A stretch of DNA of 5,579 nucleotides from Cyclobacteriaceae bacterium. Lineage in GTDB: Bacteria > Bacteroidota > Bacteroidia > Cytophagales > Cyclobacteriaceae. Position numbers and translations under genes: made by a program. Below, in pieces: positions 1-5,288 of this stretch. Location of the stretch: positions 1 through 5,579 of the forward strand of contig JALOMY010000258.1 in NCBI GenBank assembly GCA_025455225.1, read 5' to 3'. Position 1 is the first letter of the stretch; each line of letters starts with the position of its first letter. Under the pieces are notes generated by a model, which was given only the letters and a program-made list of their open reading frames with translations, did not search any database and had not been told where the DNA came from.

Positions 1-873
1 CGGATCATCGGCCTTTTGATTTTCCAGGTCGTCACCCCTGTACCATTCTTTACGCACACCGGAAGTATGATGTCCTAACAACGGGCATTTGGCATGAACA
101 ATAATGGGCTCTCGCTTCTTTCTGACCAGGTTGATGGCCTTTTTTATTCCTTCATAACTGCTGACGAAATCGGAACCATCAACACGCATGCGGTTCATTC
201 CTTTAAACCCGGCAGCATACTCATACGCATCCATGGCGCGCATCTCTGCACCAGTTGCTGAAATGCCCCAGTTGTTATCTTGCACGAGGTAAATGATCGG
301 GAGTTTCTTCAATACCGCCATCTGAAACGCTTCAGCCACTTCTCCCTCCGTAACTGATCCATCGCCTAAGGAACAAAGTACAATCGGTTTATTTTTCCCT
401 TGTATAAGTTTTTGAGATTCGAGATAATGAATTCCGTGCGCCATGCCGGTAGCCGGGATGGCCTGCATACCGGTTGCTGAGCTTTGATGAGGAATGATGG
501 GGAATCCTTCCCGCTTAAGGGAAGGGTGGCCATAATAAGTACGCCCACCCGAAAATGGATCATCGCGTTTCGCCATGAGTTGCAGCATTAATTCATAAGG
601 CTCAAGGCCCATCGCCAGCAACATGGACTCATCCCGGTAATAAAGCGAAGCATAGTCCCACGGTTTTAGTTGCAAACCGGCTGCAAGCTGAATGGCCTCA
701 TGTCCGCGCGAAGTACTGTGAACATATTTACTGCAGATCTCCCTGTTTTCATCGTATGTTTCCGCCATGCGCCTGGCCATGCACATCAACGCATAGGCTT
801 TAAGCAGAATTTTCTCATCCACTTTTGATTTGATGACTGTATTTTTCTCAGACGCTTTAACCAATTCACCCAT
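1..873 (-). CDS. 2-oxoacid dehydrogenase E1 component, alpha region (partial, C-terminus off the window)
   Basis: This is the thiamine-diphosphate (ThDP)-dependent E1 subunit of a cytoplasmic 2-oxoacid dehydrogenase complex, which decarboxylates a 2-oxoacid and passes the acyl group to the lipoyl domain of E2. Translating the minus strand from the ATG at 873 gives 291 residues with no stop before the left edge. Seen in it: STSRGHEA near residues 53-60, SLYYRD at 76-81, and the ThDP-binding motif from GDGS (170-173) to DNN (199-201), with the typical spacing of about 25 residues. LLGHHTSGVRKEWY, near residue 270, matches the conserved active-site loop of branched-chain-type E1 alpha. The first ATG after a weak purine stretch (AAGAAG) was taken as start. 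In many Bacteroidota this protein is a single-chain alpha/beta fusion of roughly 650-800 residues; whether that holds here cannot be seen. Substrate (branched-chain 2-oxoacid or pyruvate) cannot be settled from this part. No neighbour here belongs to the complex. Confidence 0.93.
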   Translation of the reverse strand, partial: MGELVKASEKNTVIKSKVDEKILLKAYALMCMARRMAETYDENREICSKYVHSTSRGHEAIQLAAGLQLKPWDYASLYYRDESMLLAMGLEPYELMLQLMAKRDDPFSGGRTYYGHPSLKREGFPIIPHQSSATGMQAIPATGMAHGIHYLESQKLIQGKNKPIVLCSLGDGSVTEGEVAEAFQMAVLKKLPIIYLVQDNNWGISATGAEMRAMDAYEYAAGFKGMNRMRVDGSDFVSSYEGIKKAINLVRKKREPIIVHAKCPLLGHHTSGVRKEWYRGDDLENQKADDP

Positions 874-899
874 ATTCAATTCTTCTTAAGATCAACGGT

Positions 900-934
900 T
901 AAAGATACTGATTTTGAATTTGATGAGATGCAAA
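900..934 (-). promoter_or_regulatory. Possible Bacteroidota-type promoter for the E1 gene
   Basis: On the minus strand a TATCTTTA (900-907) matches seven of eight positions of the Bacteroidota -7 consensus TAnnTTTG, with a TTTG (931-934) 23 bases upstream as a candidate -33 element. The spacer is at the long end of what is known for this phylum. Transcription would begin near 893, giving a leader of about 20 bases before the E1 ATG at 873. This is a pattern match only. Confidence 0.3.
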
Positions 935-958
935 CCAATTCACAGGAACAGCCAGAAG

Positions 959-974
959 AATGATCAAAATCATT
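959..974. repeat. Perfect 6-bp inverted repeat in the E1/hsp20 divergent region
   Basis: AATGAT (959-964) and ATCATT (969-974) are perfect inverted copies around CAAA. A further AATGAT follows at 981-986. The site lies between two divergent genes, about 97 bases upstream of the hsp20 start, so an operator is possible. The DNA is AT-rich, so chance is also plausible. Confidence 0.35.
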
Positions 975-996
975 GTGCTAAATGATTGCGGTCATC

Positions 997-1069
997 GCTT
1001 TTTTAAAGATGGGAAACCATCTTGGTATCAGATAAGCAAAAGCCTATCAGAAATTTTAAGAGGAAAAGT
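997..1069 (+). promoter_or_regulatory. Candidate structured 5' leader of hsp20 (possible RNA thermometer)
   Basis: A perfect 7-bp hairpin, AAGATGG (1006-1012) and CCATCTT (1017-1023), is closed by a GAAA tetraloop of the stable GNRA class. Just upstream, the U-run CTTTTTT (998-1004) can pair with GGAAAAG (1062-1068), which contains part of the ribosome binding site. The pairing consists of A-U, two G-U and one G-C pair, with a further G-U possible at 997/1069. A weak U-rich helix that masks the ribosome binding site is how fourU-type thermometers of other bacterial small heat shock genes work. That the leader is transcribed from upstream of 997 and folds this way is inference; no promoter was recognised. 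Confidence 0.3.
1059..1064 (+). promoter_or_regulatory. Ribosome binding site deciding the hsp20 start
   Basis: A purine run, AAGAGGAAAAG (1058-1068), with an AGAGGA-like core sits just upstream of the ATG at 1071. Good Shine-Dalgarno sequences are uncommon in Bacteroidota, and none precedes the in-frame ATG at 960. This site and the fit to the family's usual N-terminus select 1071 as the start. Confidence 0.75.
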
Positions 1070-1070
1070 T

Positions 1071-1457
1071 ATGACACTGCTTAAAACACCGGTATTACCA
1101 AGCTTGTTTACGGACAAGTGGATGTCTGATTTCTTCGACAACGATCGTTTCTTTGATGCAGACTGGCTGAAAAGAATGCAGGTCGTTCCCGCAGTGAACA
1201 AAAAGGATTTCAAAATCAACATTGAAAACGGAGTGATGACCATCTTCACCGAAACAAAAGAAGAAAAAGAAGAAAAAGAAGAAAACTTCACCCGCAGAGA
1301 ATTTAACTATACCAGCTTCACTCGTTCATTCAACCTTCCGGAAAATGTTAACCCGGATAAGATTGACGCTAAATATGAAAATGGAATTCTTAGGGTATTG
1401 ATAGCCAAGAAAGTGCTGACTACCGAAAAACCCATGAAGACCATTGAAGTGAAGTAA
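1071..1457 (+). CDS. Hsp20/alpha-crystallin small heat shock protein with an apparently shortened core domain
   Basis: Small heat shock proteins are ATP-independent cytoplasmic holdases that bind unfolding proteins and assemble into oligomers of dimers. The 128-residue product has a short N-terminal arm (MTLLKTPVLPSLF), then VPAVN (39-43), KKDFKINIENGVMTI (44-58), a KEE-rich stretch (63-71), FTRREFNYTSFTRSFNLPE (73-91) and the hallmark AKYENGILRVLIAKK (100-114), ending in an I-x-V oligomerisation motif (IEV, 125-127). Relatives in the phylum usually have about 145 residues and about 18 more between N43 and K44, roughly 'IKET...AAPGM', forming strands beta2 and beta3. That segment is absent without a frameshift. 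The ATG at 960 would add 37 residues unlike the family and has no ribosome binding site, so it was rejected. The gene appears monocistronic, ending at an intrinsic terminator. Family assignment is very secure; whether the shortened protein works is unknown. Confidence 0.93.
   Translation: MTLLKTPVLPSLFTDKWMSDFFDNDRFFDADWLKRMQVVPAVNKKDFKINIENGVMTIFTETKEEKEEKEENFTRREFNYTSFTRSFNLPENVNPDKIDAKYENGILRVLIAKKVLTTEKPMKTIEVK
1257..1283 (+). repeat. Three tandem 9-bp units (AAAGAAGAA) inside hsp20
   Basis: The unit AAAGAAGAA occurs three times in tandem, in frame, coding for Lys-Glu-Glu three times (residues 63-71). The tract lies in the charged linker after the beta5-like strand. A KEE-rich linker is common in this family, but the exact nucleotide repetition makes replication slippage in 3-residue steps possible. 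Confidence 0.8.
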
Positions 1458-1470
1458 TGTATTAAAGAAA

Positions 1471-1563
1471 AAACAATGCGTATAAACCGCACGGTTTAAC
1501 GGGATCACAAAGAATCCCACCAGTCATCAAAGGGGTACGGTTTGATAGGTTTACGCATGGTTT
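1471..1563 (+). ncRNA. Putative structured RNA element in the hsp20 3' region
   Basis: Four sets of inverted repeats nest into a cloverleaf-like plan. The outer helix pairs 1471-1482 with 1552-1563 (11 pairs and one A-G mismatch; core ATGCGTA/TACGCAT). Inside are TAAACCG/CGGTTTA (1483-1489/1492-1498), GGGAT/ATCCC (1501-1505/1514-1518) and ATCAAA/TTTGAT (1526-1531/1541-1546). The outer helix ends exactly one base before the terminator stem begins. Alternatively, AACC (1485-1488) can extend the outer helix by pairing with GGTT (1548-1551). It is not a tRNA: no T-loop consensus and no normal D-arm. It could be a stable 3' UTR, a small RNA processed from the hsp20 mRNA, or an intergenic repeat. 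No separate promoter was found. The pairings are seen; the RNA function is inferred. Confidence 0.35.
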
Positions 1564-1598
1564 GAAGTCCTGACGATTCCGTCAGGACTTCTTTTTTT
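1564..1598 (+). terminator. Intrinsic (Rho-independent) terminator of hsp20
   Basis: A perfect 12-bp stem, GAAGTCCTGACG (1564-1575) and CGTCAGGACTTC (1580-1591), around a 4-base loop (ATTC) is followed directly by seven T residues (1592-1598). The T-run on the plus strand ties it to hsp20, which ends 106 bases earlier. Read from the opposite side, the hairpin lies 14 bases past the DUF4249 stop but has no U-run after it, so it would be at best a stabilising 3' hairpin for that operon. Confidence 0.92.
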
Positions 1599-1605
1599 AT
1601 CGACT

Positions 1606-2556
1606 CTAGTCCGTTTTTGAAAGGTCATCCAGGCTGTTGAATTTTCTTCCCAGTCCGGATACGGAAGCCACATTAAAGAACCCAACTGCACGCTTTCCAT
1701 TAGGATTGGTATTGAAGATGTTGGTGGAAACATTCGCCAATGGTGTTGCGAACAATTCTGAAAAGCCACCCGGCCTGTCGGTCTGAACAATCACTTGGTT
1801 GAGAAAATCAAAGGATGCTTCCGAAAGTGAGTTCAGTTCAACATACACCGAGTCTCCAACCGCATAAGGAGACAACAGTTCGCCATTACTGTCTTCATCA
1901 AACGGATTGATACCGGTTCGGATTGGCGCAATAAATATAATTCCGCTGAACGCACCACCCCGGGTAAATGAAGCATCATAAGCCAGTAAGATCTCAGAAG
2001 GTTTATTCAACAGCTGACCGTTCTTGTACGTCTTAATCCAATAGGTATTTCCCGGCTCGGGTGGATCCAATGCCCAGAATTCAGCGAGGTAGAGATCGGT
2101 TATGAATTGCCCTCCTTCTTCCATCCGGAACGTAATACTGTCAACAGGAGGAACGCTGCCCATAAGGGTTGTTGCCGTATAAGATTCTCCCTCAGCCTCA
2201 ATAGCTAACGTATAAGTCAATCCGGATTCTCCAAAAACTTCATTGCCCTGGGGTACCCAAACATAATTCCCGGAACCAACCGGGTCTTCCGTAAATACGT
2301 AAACTTTTCCATTGCTATCGGTTACTGTAACCTGAGCACCCGATACACCCGGGGGAATTGAATTGTCAAAATAAGGTTGGGTCTTCATCACCTTAATTAC
2401 CTGGGGTTCCGGTTTGTTGGTAATCCAGGCATCAACCGCCAGAATGGGTTCTGCTTCTTCAAGCCTTGGATCAATAACGGTTTCGCACGCCAACAGTGAA
2501 ATCATCAAGGCAGCGACAAGCAAGTATATATGGAGTGAACTCTTATTCATGATCAT
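1606..2556 (-). CDS. DUF4249 domain-containing outer-membrane lipoprotein
   Basis: The 316-residue product belongs to the DUF4249 family, Bacteroidota lipoproteins of unknown function commonly encoded next to TonB-dependent receptors. Seen: a hydrophobic signal segment (residues 10-23) ending in the lipobox LLAC, with the lipidated cysteine at 24; the family-type start CETVID followed by an LAVDAWIT strand; and the C-terminal block FATPLANVSTNIF...GFFNVAS. Length is normal and it looks intact. The stop of the upstream receptor gene and this ATG overlap by one base (TGATG at 2558-2554), indicating translational coupling; a second in-frame ATG at 2550 is an equally possible start. By position it may be a surface or periplasm-facing partner of the receptor, perhaps loosely comparable to SusD with SusC, though it is not a SusD homologue. 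Function and substrate are unknown. Confidence 0.9.
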   Translation of the reverse strand: MIMNKSSLHIYLLVAALMISLLACETVIDPRLEEAEPILAVDAWITNKPEPQVIKVMKTQPYFDNSIPPGVSGAQVTVTDSNGKVYVFTEDPVGSGNYVWVPQGNEVFGESGLTYTLAIEAEGESYTATTLMGSVPPVDSITFRMEEGGQFITDLYLAEFWALDPPEPGNTYWIKTYKNGQLLNKPSEILLAYDASFTRGGAFSGIIFIAPIRTGINPFDEDSNGELLSPYAVGDSVYVELNSLSEASFDFLNQVIVQTDRPGGFSELFATPLANVSTNIFNTNPNGKRAVGFFNVASVSGLGRKFNSLDDLSKTD

Positions 2557-2558
2557 CA
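2554..2558 (-). promoter_or_regulatory. TGATG stop/start overlap coupling receptor and lipoprotein
   Basis: The receptor's TGA (2558-2556) and the lipoprotein's ATG (2556-2554) share one base. No Shine-Dalgarno sequence is seen upstream, so ribosomes finishing the receptor probably restart here, keeping the two products in a fixed ratio. The downstream ATG at 2550 would serve equally well for re-initiation. Confidence 0.7.
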
Positions 2559-4940
2559 GAAATTAAAGTTGTATGAAATGGCCGGCACTACGGTACCAAT
2601 AATAGAAAGCTGTTTAGCCTGGCTTTCAATCGATTTTCCGGCTGGCGGAATTCGTTCATCACTTTGAGCGAAATAAATGCTGAAAGGATTTTTGCGGCCA
2701 TACACATTATATAAACCGAACACCCAGTAATCGGTATTCTTGCGAACCTTACCATTCTTCTTAACGGTTTTACCTTCCAATCGTGCCGATATATCCAGTC
2801 GGTGGAATGCCGGTATGCGTACATTATTGCGCGTATCGTTCGCGTTATAGGGAATTAGAATTCCCTGCATGATGTACCGGGAGGTTGGGAATGTTGTTGG
2901 TGTACCGGATAGCAAAGTGAAGTTTCCGGTAAGCGACCAGCGCTTGGACAGTTCATAAAAGCCGGTGAGTTTCAGGTTGTGGGTCTGATCGAAACGGGCC
3001 GGGTACCATTCTCCACGGTTGATACCCTCTACCTGCAGTTCAGTTCGCGCAAGTGTATAGGCAATCCAACCGTTAAGGCGTCCGGTTTTCTTCTGAAAAT
3101 AAAATTCAAGTCCATAGGCTCTGCCTTTACCGCTTAACAAATCGCCTTCAAGGAATTCATTAATCAGAAGATCAGCACCATCGATGTAATCGATCTGATT
3201 TTTTGCATTGCGATAATAGGCCTCAATGGAGAACTCAAATTGCTTTTCACTTCCAAGAGTTCTGAAATAACCTGCTGCATATTGATCCCCGATTTCCGGT
3301 TTAATATTGTTGGAAGTGGGCGTCCACACATCCAGCGGGTTCGATGCCGTTGTATTGGAGATCAGGTGGAGGTATTGGGCCATTCGTATATAGCTGGCCT
3401 TAACGGAACTGTTTTCATTAATCTGGTACATCATGGAAAACCGGGGTTCCCAGGTTCCATATTGACTCATTGCTTCTCCTTTTTCATACGGTATCACACT
3501 TATGGGGGTTCTTCGCACACCTGCTGTTGTATCGTTGTAAATGTATTGGTTGCCCGGACCATAGCTCCAGAAGTTGCTGTACCGTATACCGTATTCCAGG
3601 CTCAGATTTTTACTCACCTTTTGATTGTTGCTGATATAAACCGCAGTTTCCAGGTTGTATTTACGATCAAGACTGATGTCTACAACATCGCCAGCCGAAG
3701 CACCCGATGCATTGGCCGGTTCGAAGGTGTAATAGATTCCTTCCGCACCGAAGGATAATTCATTATTGCTGCTGATGAAATAACTGAAATTCGGTTTAAT
3801 GGTGTAATTGGATATTGATGAGTTCCACCGGAAAAAATCCTGGTCATCCTCTCCAAATTGAAGCTGGTAATCGTACTTACTGTAAATACCGGAGACATTG
3901 AGAAACAAACGGTCGTTGAGAATTGAATTCCACCGTAACGTAGCGGTGTTGTTTCCCCATGAAAATCCCTGGTTCTTGTCGAAGAAAAAGATATCGCGGC
4001 CGGTATATCCGGAAAGGTATATCCGGTTACGGTCATTGATGTTGTAATTCACTTTTCCTGTAAAATCATAAAAGTTAAGACGCGCACCATCCTGTAATAC
4101 ATCTACAAAGGGGCGAGCCAGAATGTCGATGTATGATCTGCGCCCGGCAACAATAAATGATCCTTTGTTTTTGAGCATGGGGCCTTCAAAAGCTAGCCTG
4201 CTGAAGATGGTGCCTACACCCCCGTTCCATTCATAATCCTTATTATTGCCTTCCTTCATTCGCACATCCAGCAAGGAAGAAATACGCCCGCCATACTGTG
4301 CGGGAACAGCCCCTTTATAAAGCTTCACATCTTTTACCGCATCCGGATTGAAGACCGAGAAAAATCCCAGCAAGTGCGATGAGTTATAAACCGTGGCTTC
4401 ATCCAGCAAAATCAGGTTCTGACCTACATTGCCTCCACGAACATTAAATCCGGAAGCACCCTCTCCCACCGTTGCCACGCCCGGAAGCTGTTGCAGGCTT
4501 TTAATCACATCGACTTCACCCAGGAAAGCCGGTATTTTGGAAATGGTAGCGATGTCAATTTTGTTTACACTCATCTCCACCGTCTCCACCATGGATCGCT
4601 CGGTAGTGCCTGTAATTACAACTTCCTGTAATTCATTGCTCTGAGGATTCAATTCAATATCCAGACGAACGTTGCCCTGCAAGTCAACCGATTGCTTTTG
4701 GGGTGAATAACCTACATACGAAATCTCAACTTCATAATTACCCCGGCTGAGCGTTAGCGAATAAAAGCCGTACACATTGGTTGTTGTGCCGGTATTCAAA
4801 CTGCGTATGTAAACGGTTGCGCCAATCAGGGCTTCACCATTGGAAGCATCCTTAACATACCCGCTAAGGGTTGCTTTCTCCTGGGCAAAAACCGAAAAAG
4901 ACAGTATTGCTGATATAAAAACAAAGAATTGGTATCTCAT
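2556..4940 (-). CDS. TonB-dependent outer-membrane receptor with N-terminal carboxypeptidase-like domain
   Basis: This is a 794-residue outer-membrane transporter that uses TonB-ExbB-ExbD energy to import a ligand. Seen in order: a Sec signal peptide (1-19, cleavage likely after FA before QEK); a CarboxypepD_reg-like fold (about 24-100; LSGYVKDASNGEALIGATVYI, GFYSLTLSRGNYEVEISYVGY); the sequence LQEVVITG (104-111); a plug domain (about 120-230; SLQQLPGV, GFNVRGGNVGQNLILLDEATVYN, LYKGAVPAQYGGRISSLLDV); and a beta-barrel to the C-terminus, ending in aromatic-rich AISYNFNF as barrel proteins do. It is complete, with no frameshift. It is not a canonical SusC: it is shorter than the roughly 1000 residues usual there and no SusD follows. 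It is the first gene of a two-gene operon with the DUF4249 lipoprotein. No Shine-Dalgarno sequence or clear -7 element was seen upstream. The ligand cannot be inferred. Confidence 0.96.
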   Translation of the reverse strand: MRYQFFVFISAILSFSVFAQEKATLSGYVKDASNGEALIGATVYIRSLNTGTTTNVYGFYSLTLSRGNYEVEISYVGYSPQKQSVDLQGNVRLDIELNPQSNELQEVVITGTTERSMVETVEMSVNKIDIATISKIPAFLGEVDVIKSLQQLPGVATVGEGASGFNVRGGNVGQNLILLDEATVYNSSHLLGFFSVFNPDAVKDVKLYKGAVPAQYGGRISSLLDVRMKEGNNKDYEWNGGVGTIFSRLAFEGPMLKNKGSFIVAGRRSYIDILARPFVDVLQDGARLNFYDFTGKVNYNINDRNRIYLSGYTGRDIFFFDKNQGFSWGNNTATLRWNSILNDRLFLNVSGIYSKYDYQLQFGEDDQDFFRWNSSISNYTIKPNFSYFISSNNELSFGAEGIYYTFEPANASGASAGDVVDISLDRKYNLETAVYISNNQKVSKNLSLEYGIRYSNFWSYGPGNQYIYNDTTAGVRRTPISVIPYEKGEAMSQYGTWEPRFSMMYQINENSSVKASYIRMAQYLHLISNTTASNPLDVWTPTSNNIKPEIGDQYAAGYFRTLGSEKQFEFSIEAYYRNAKNQIDYIDGADLLINEFLEGDLLSGKGRAYGLEFYFQKKTGRLNGWIAYTLARTELQVEGINRGEWYPARFDQTHNLKLTGFYELSKRWSLTGNFTLLSGTPTTFPTSRYIMQGILIPYNANDTRNNVRIPAFHRLDISARLEGKTVKKNGKVRKNTDYWVFGLYNVYGRKNPFSIYFAQSDERIPPAGKSIESQAKQLSIIGTVVPAISYNFNF

Positions 4941-5190
4941 AACGTGCTATCTGTCGTCATTAAACCTGAAATGCTACAATCTTGTTTGAAGTTTCCTTCA
5001 TAATCGGACGAAAATCCGGTTAAAAGATGGACACTCCGATATTGATGAGTAGCGGATCCGATGCTGAACTCAGGATCCGGGAAATTTTCTTCTGTTGATA
5101 TCATAATTCAGGAATTTGGTATTGCCTTATTAACGAAACAGCCAATTTTTTGGAGCGTCAGAAGGAAGACAGGTATCGGACAATTCCAGA

Positions 5191-5231
5191 CAATTAATTC
5201 GGAACGATCAGGACCTGATCTCGATTAATTG
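5191..5231. repeat. Long interrupted inverted repeat upstream of the amidohydrolase gene
   Basis: The core GATCAGG (5206-5212) and CCTGATC (5214-5220) is a perfect palindrome around one A. Outer arms CAATTAAT (5191-5198) and ATTAATTG (5224-5231) are also perfectly complementary; the spacers between them differ in length (seven and three bases). Another TCAGGT follows at 5233-5238, so three copies of the TCAGG half-site are present. It ends 57 bases before the amidohydrolase ATG, a position suited to an operator or, if transcribed, a leader hairpin. No T-run follows, so it is not an intrinsic terminator. Confidence 0.7.
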
Positions 5232-5257
5232 GTCAGGTTATTTTGATGCATTCATTC

Positions 5258-5265
5258 TAAGTTTT
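5258..5265 (+). promoter_or_regulatory. Possible -7 element for the amidohydrolase gene
   Basis: TAAGTTTT matches seven of eight positions of the Bacteroidota consensus TAnnTTTG and would put the transcript start near 5272, giving a leader of about 17 bases. No -33 TTTG or TTG lies at a usual distance: candidates are 12-13 or 26 bases away. If correct, the inverted repeat at 5191-5231 lies just upstream of the promoter. Confidence 0.2.
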
Positions 5266-5288
5266 AGCTTGTCTGAAATATTATACCT

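Larger units (their letters stand above)
4941..5288. other. Divergent intergenic region between receptor operon and amidohydrolase gene
   Basis: These 348 bases hold no convincing gene. The best small ORF, 5027-5098 on the plus strand (23 residues), has no ribosome binding site. The region has unusual repeat content: four copies of ATCGGA or its complement (5003, 5035, 5057, 5175), two GGATCCG copies (5054 and 5073), two GACAATT copies ten bases apart (5179 and 5189) and a long inverted repeat at 5191-5231. It must contain the promoters of both divergent transcription units, so some of these repeats may be regulator binding sites. Confidence 0.7.

Noticed and set aside
506..525. Perfect 7-bp inverted repeat CCTTCCC/GGGAAGG inside the E1 gene
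   Set aside because: It lies in well-conserved coding sequence (HPSLKREGFP region) without a T-run or other regulatory context; probably chance.
859..943. 11-base direct repeat AACCAATTCAC at 859-869 and 933-943
   Set aside because: One copy is inside the E1 start region and nothing else ties the two; a single short repeat is weak evidence.
960..1070. Upstream in-frame extension of hsp20 starting at the ATG at 960
   Set aside because: The extra 37 residues do not resemble small heat shock protein N-termini, no ribosome binding site precedes 960, and a good one precedes 1071.
1476..1559. A tRNA gene suggested by the 7-bp outer helix and three inner arms
   Set aside because: No T-loop consensus, no D-arm consensus, an 8-base loop in the middle arm and wrong arm spacing on either strand. 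Kept only as an unclassified structured element.
3240..3758. A 172-codon open frame on the plus strand inside the receptor gene
   Set aside because: It is fully antisense to a well-supported receptor with continuous family motifs, its translation is cysteine-rich and unlike any family I recognise, and it has no start signal.
5027..5098. A 23-residue plus-strand ORF in the 348-base intergenic region
   Set aside because: No ribosome binding site, no recognisable sequence, and a length expected by chance.
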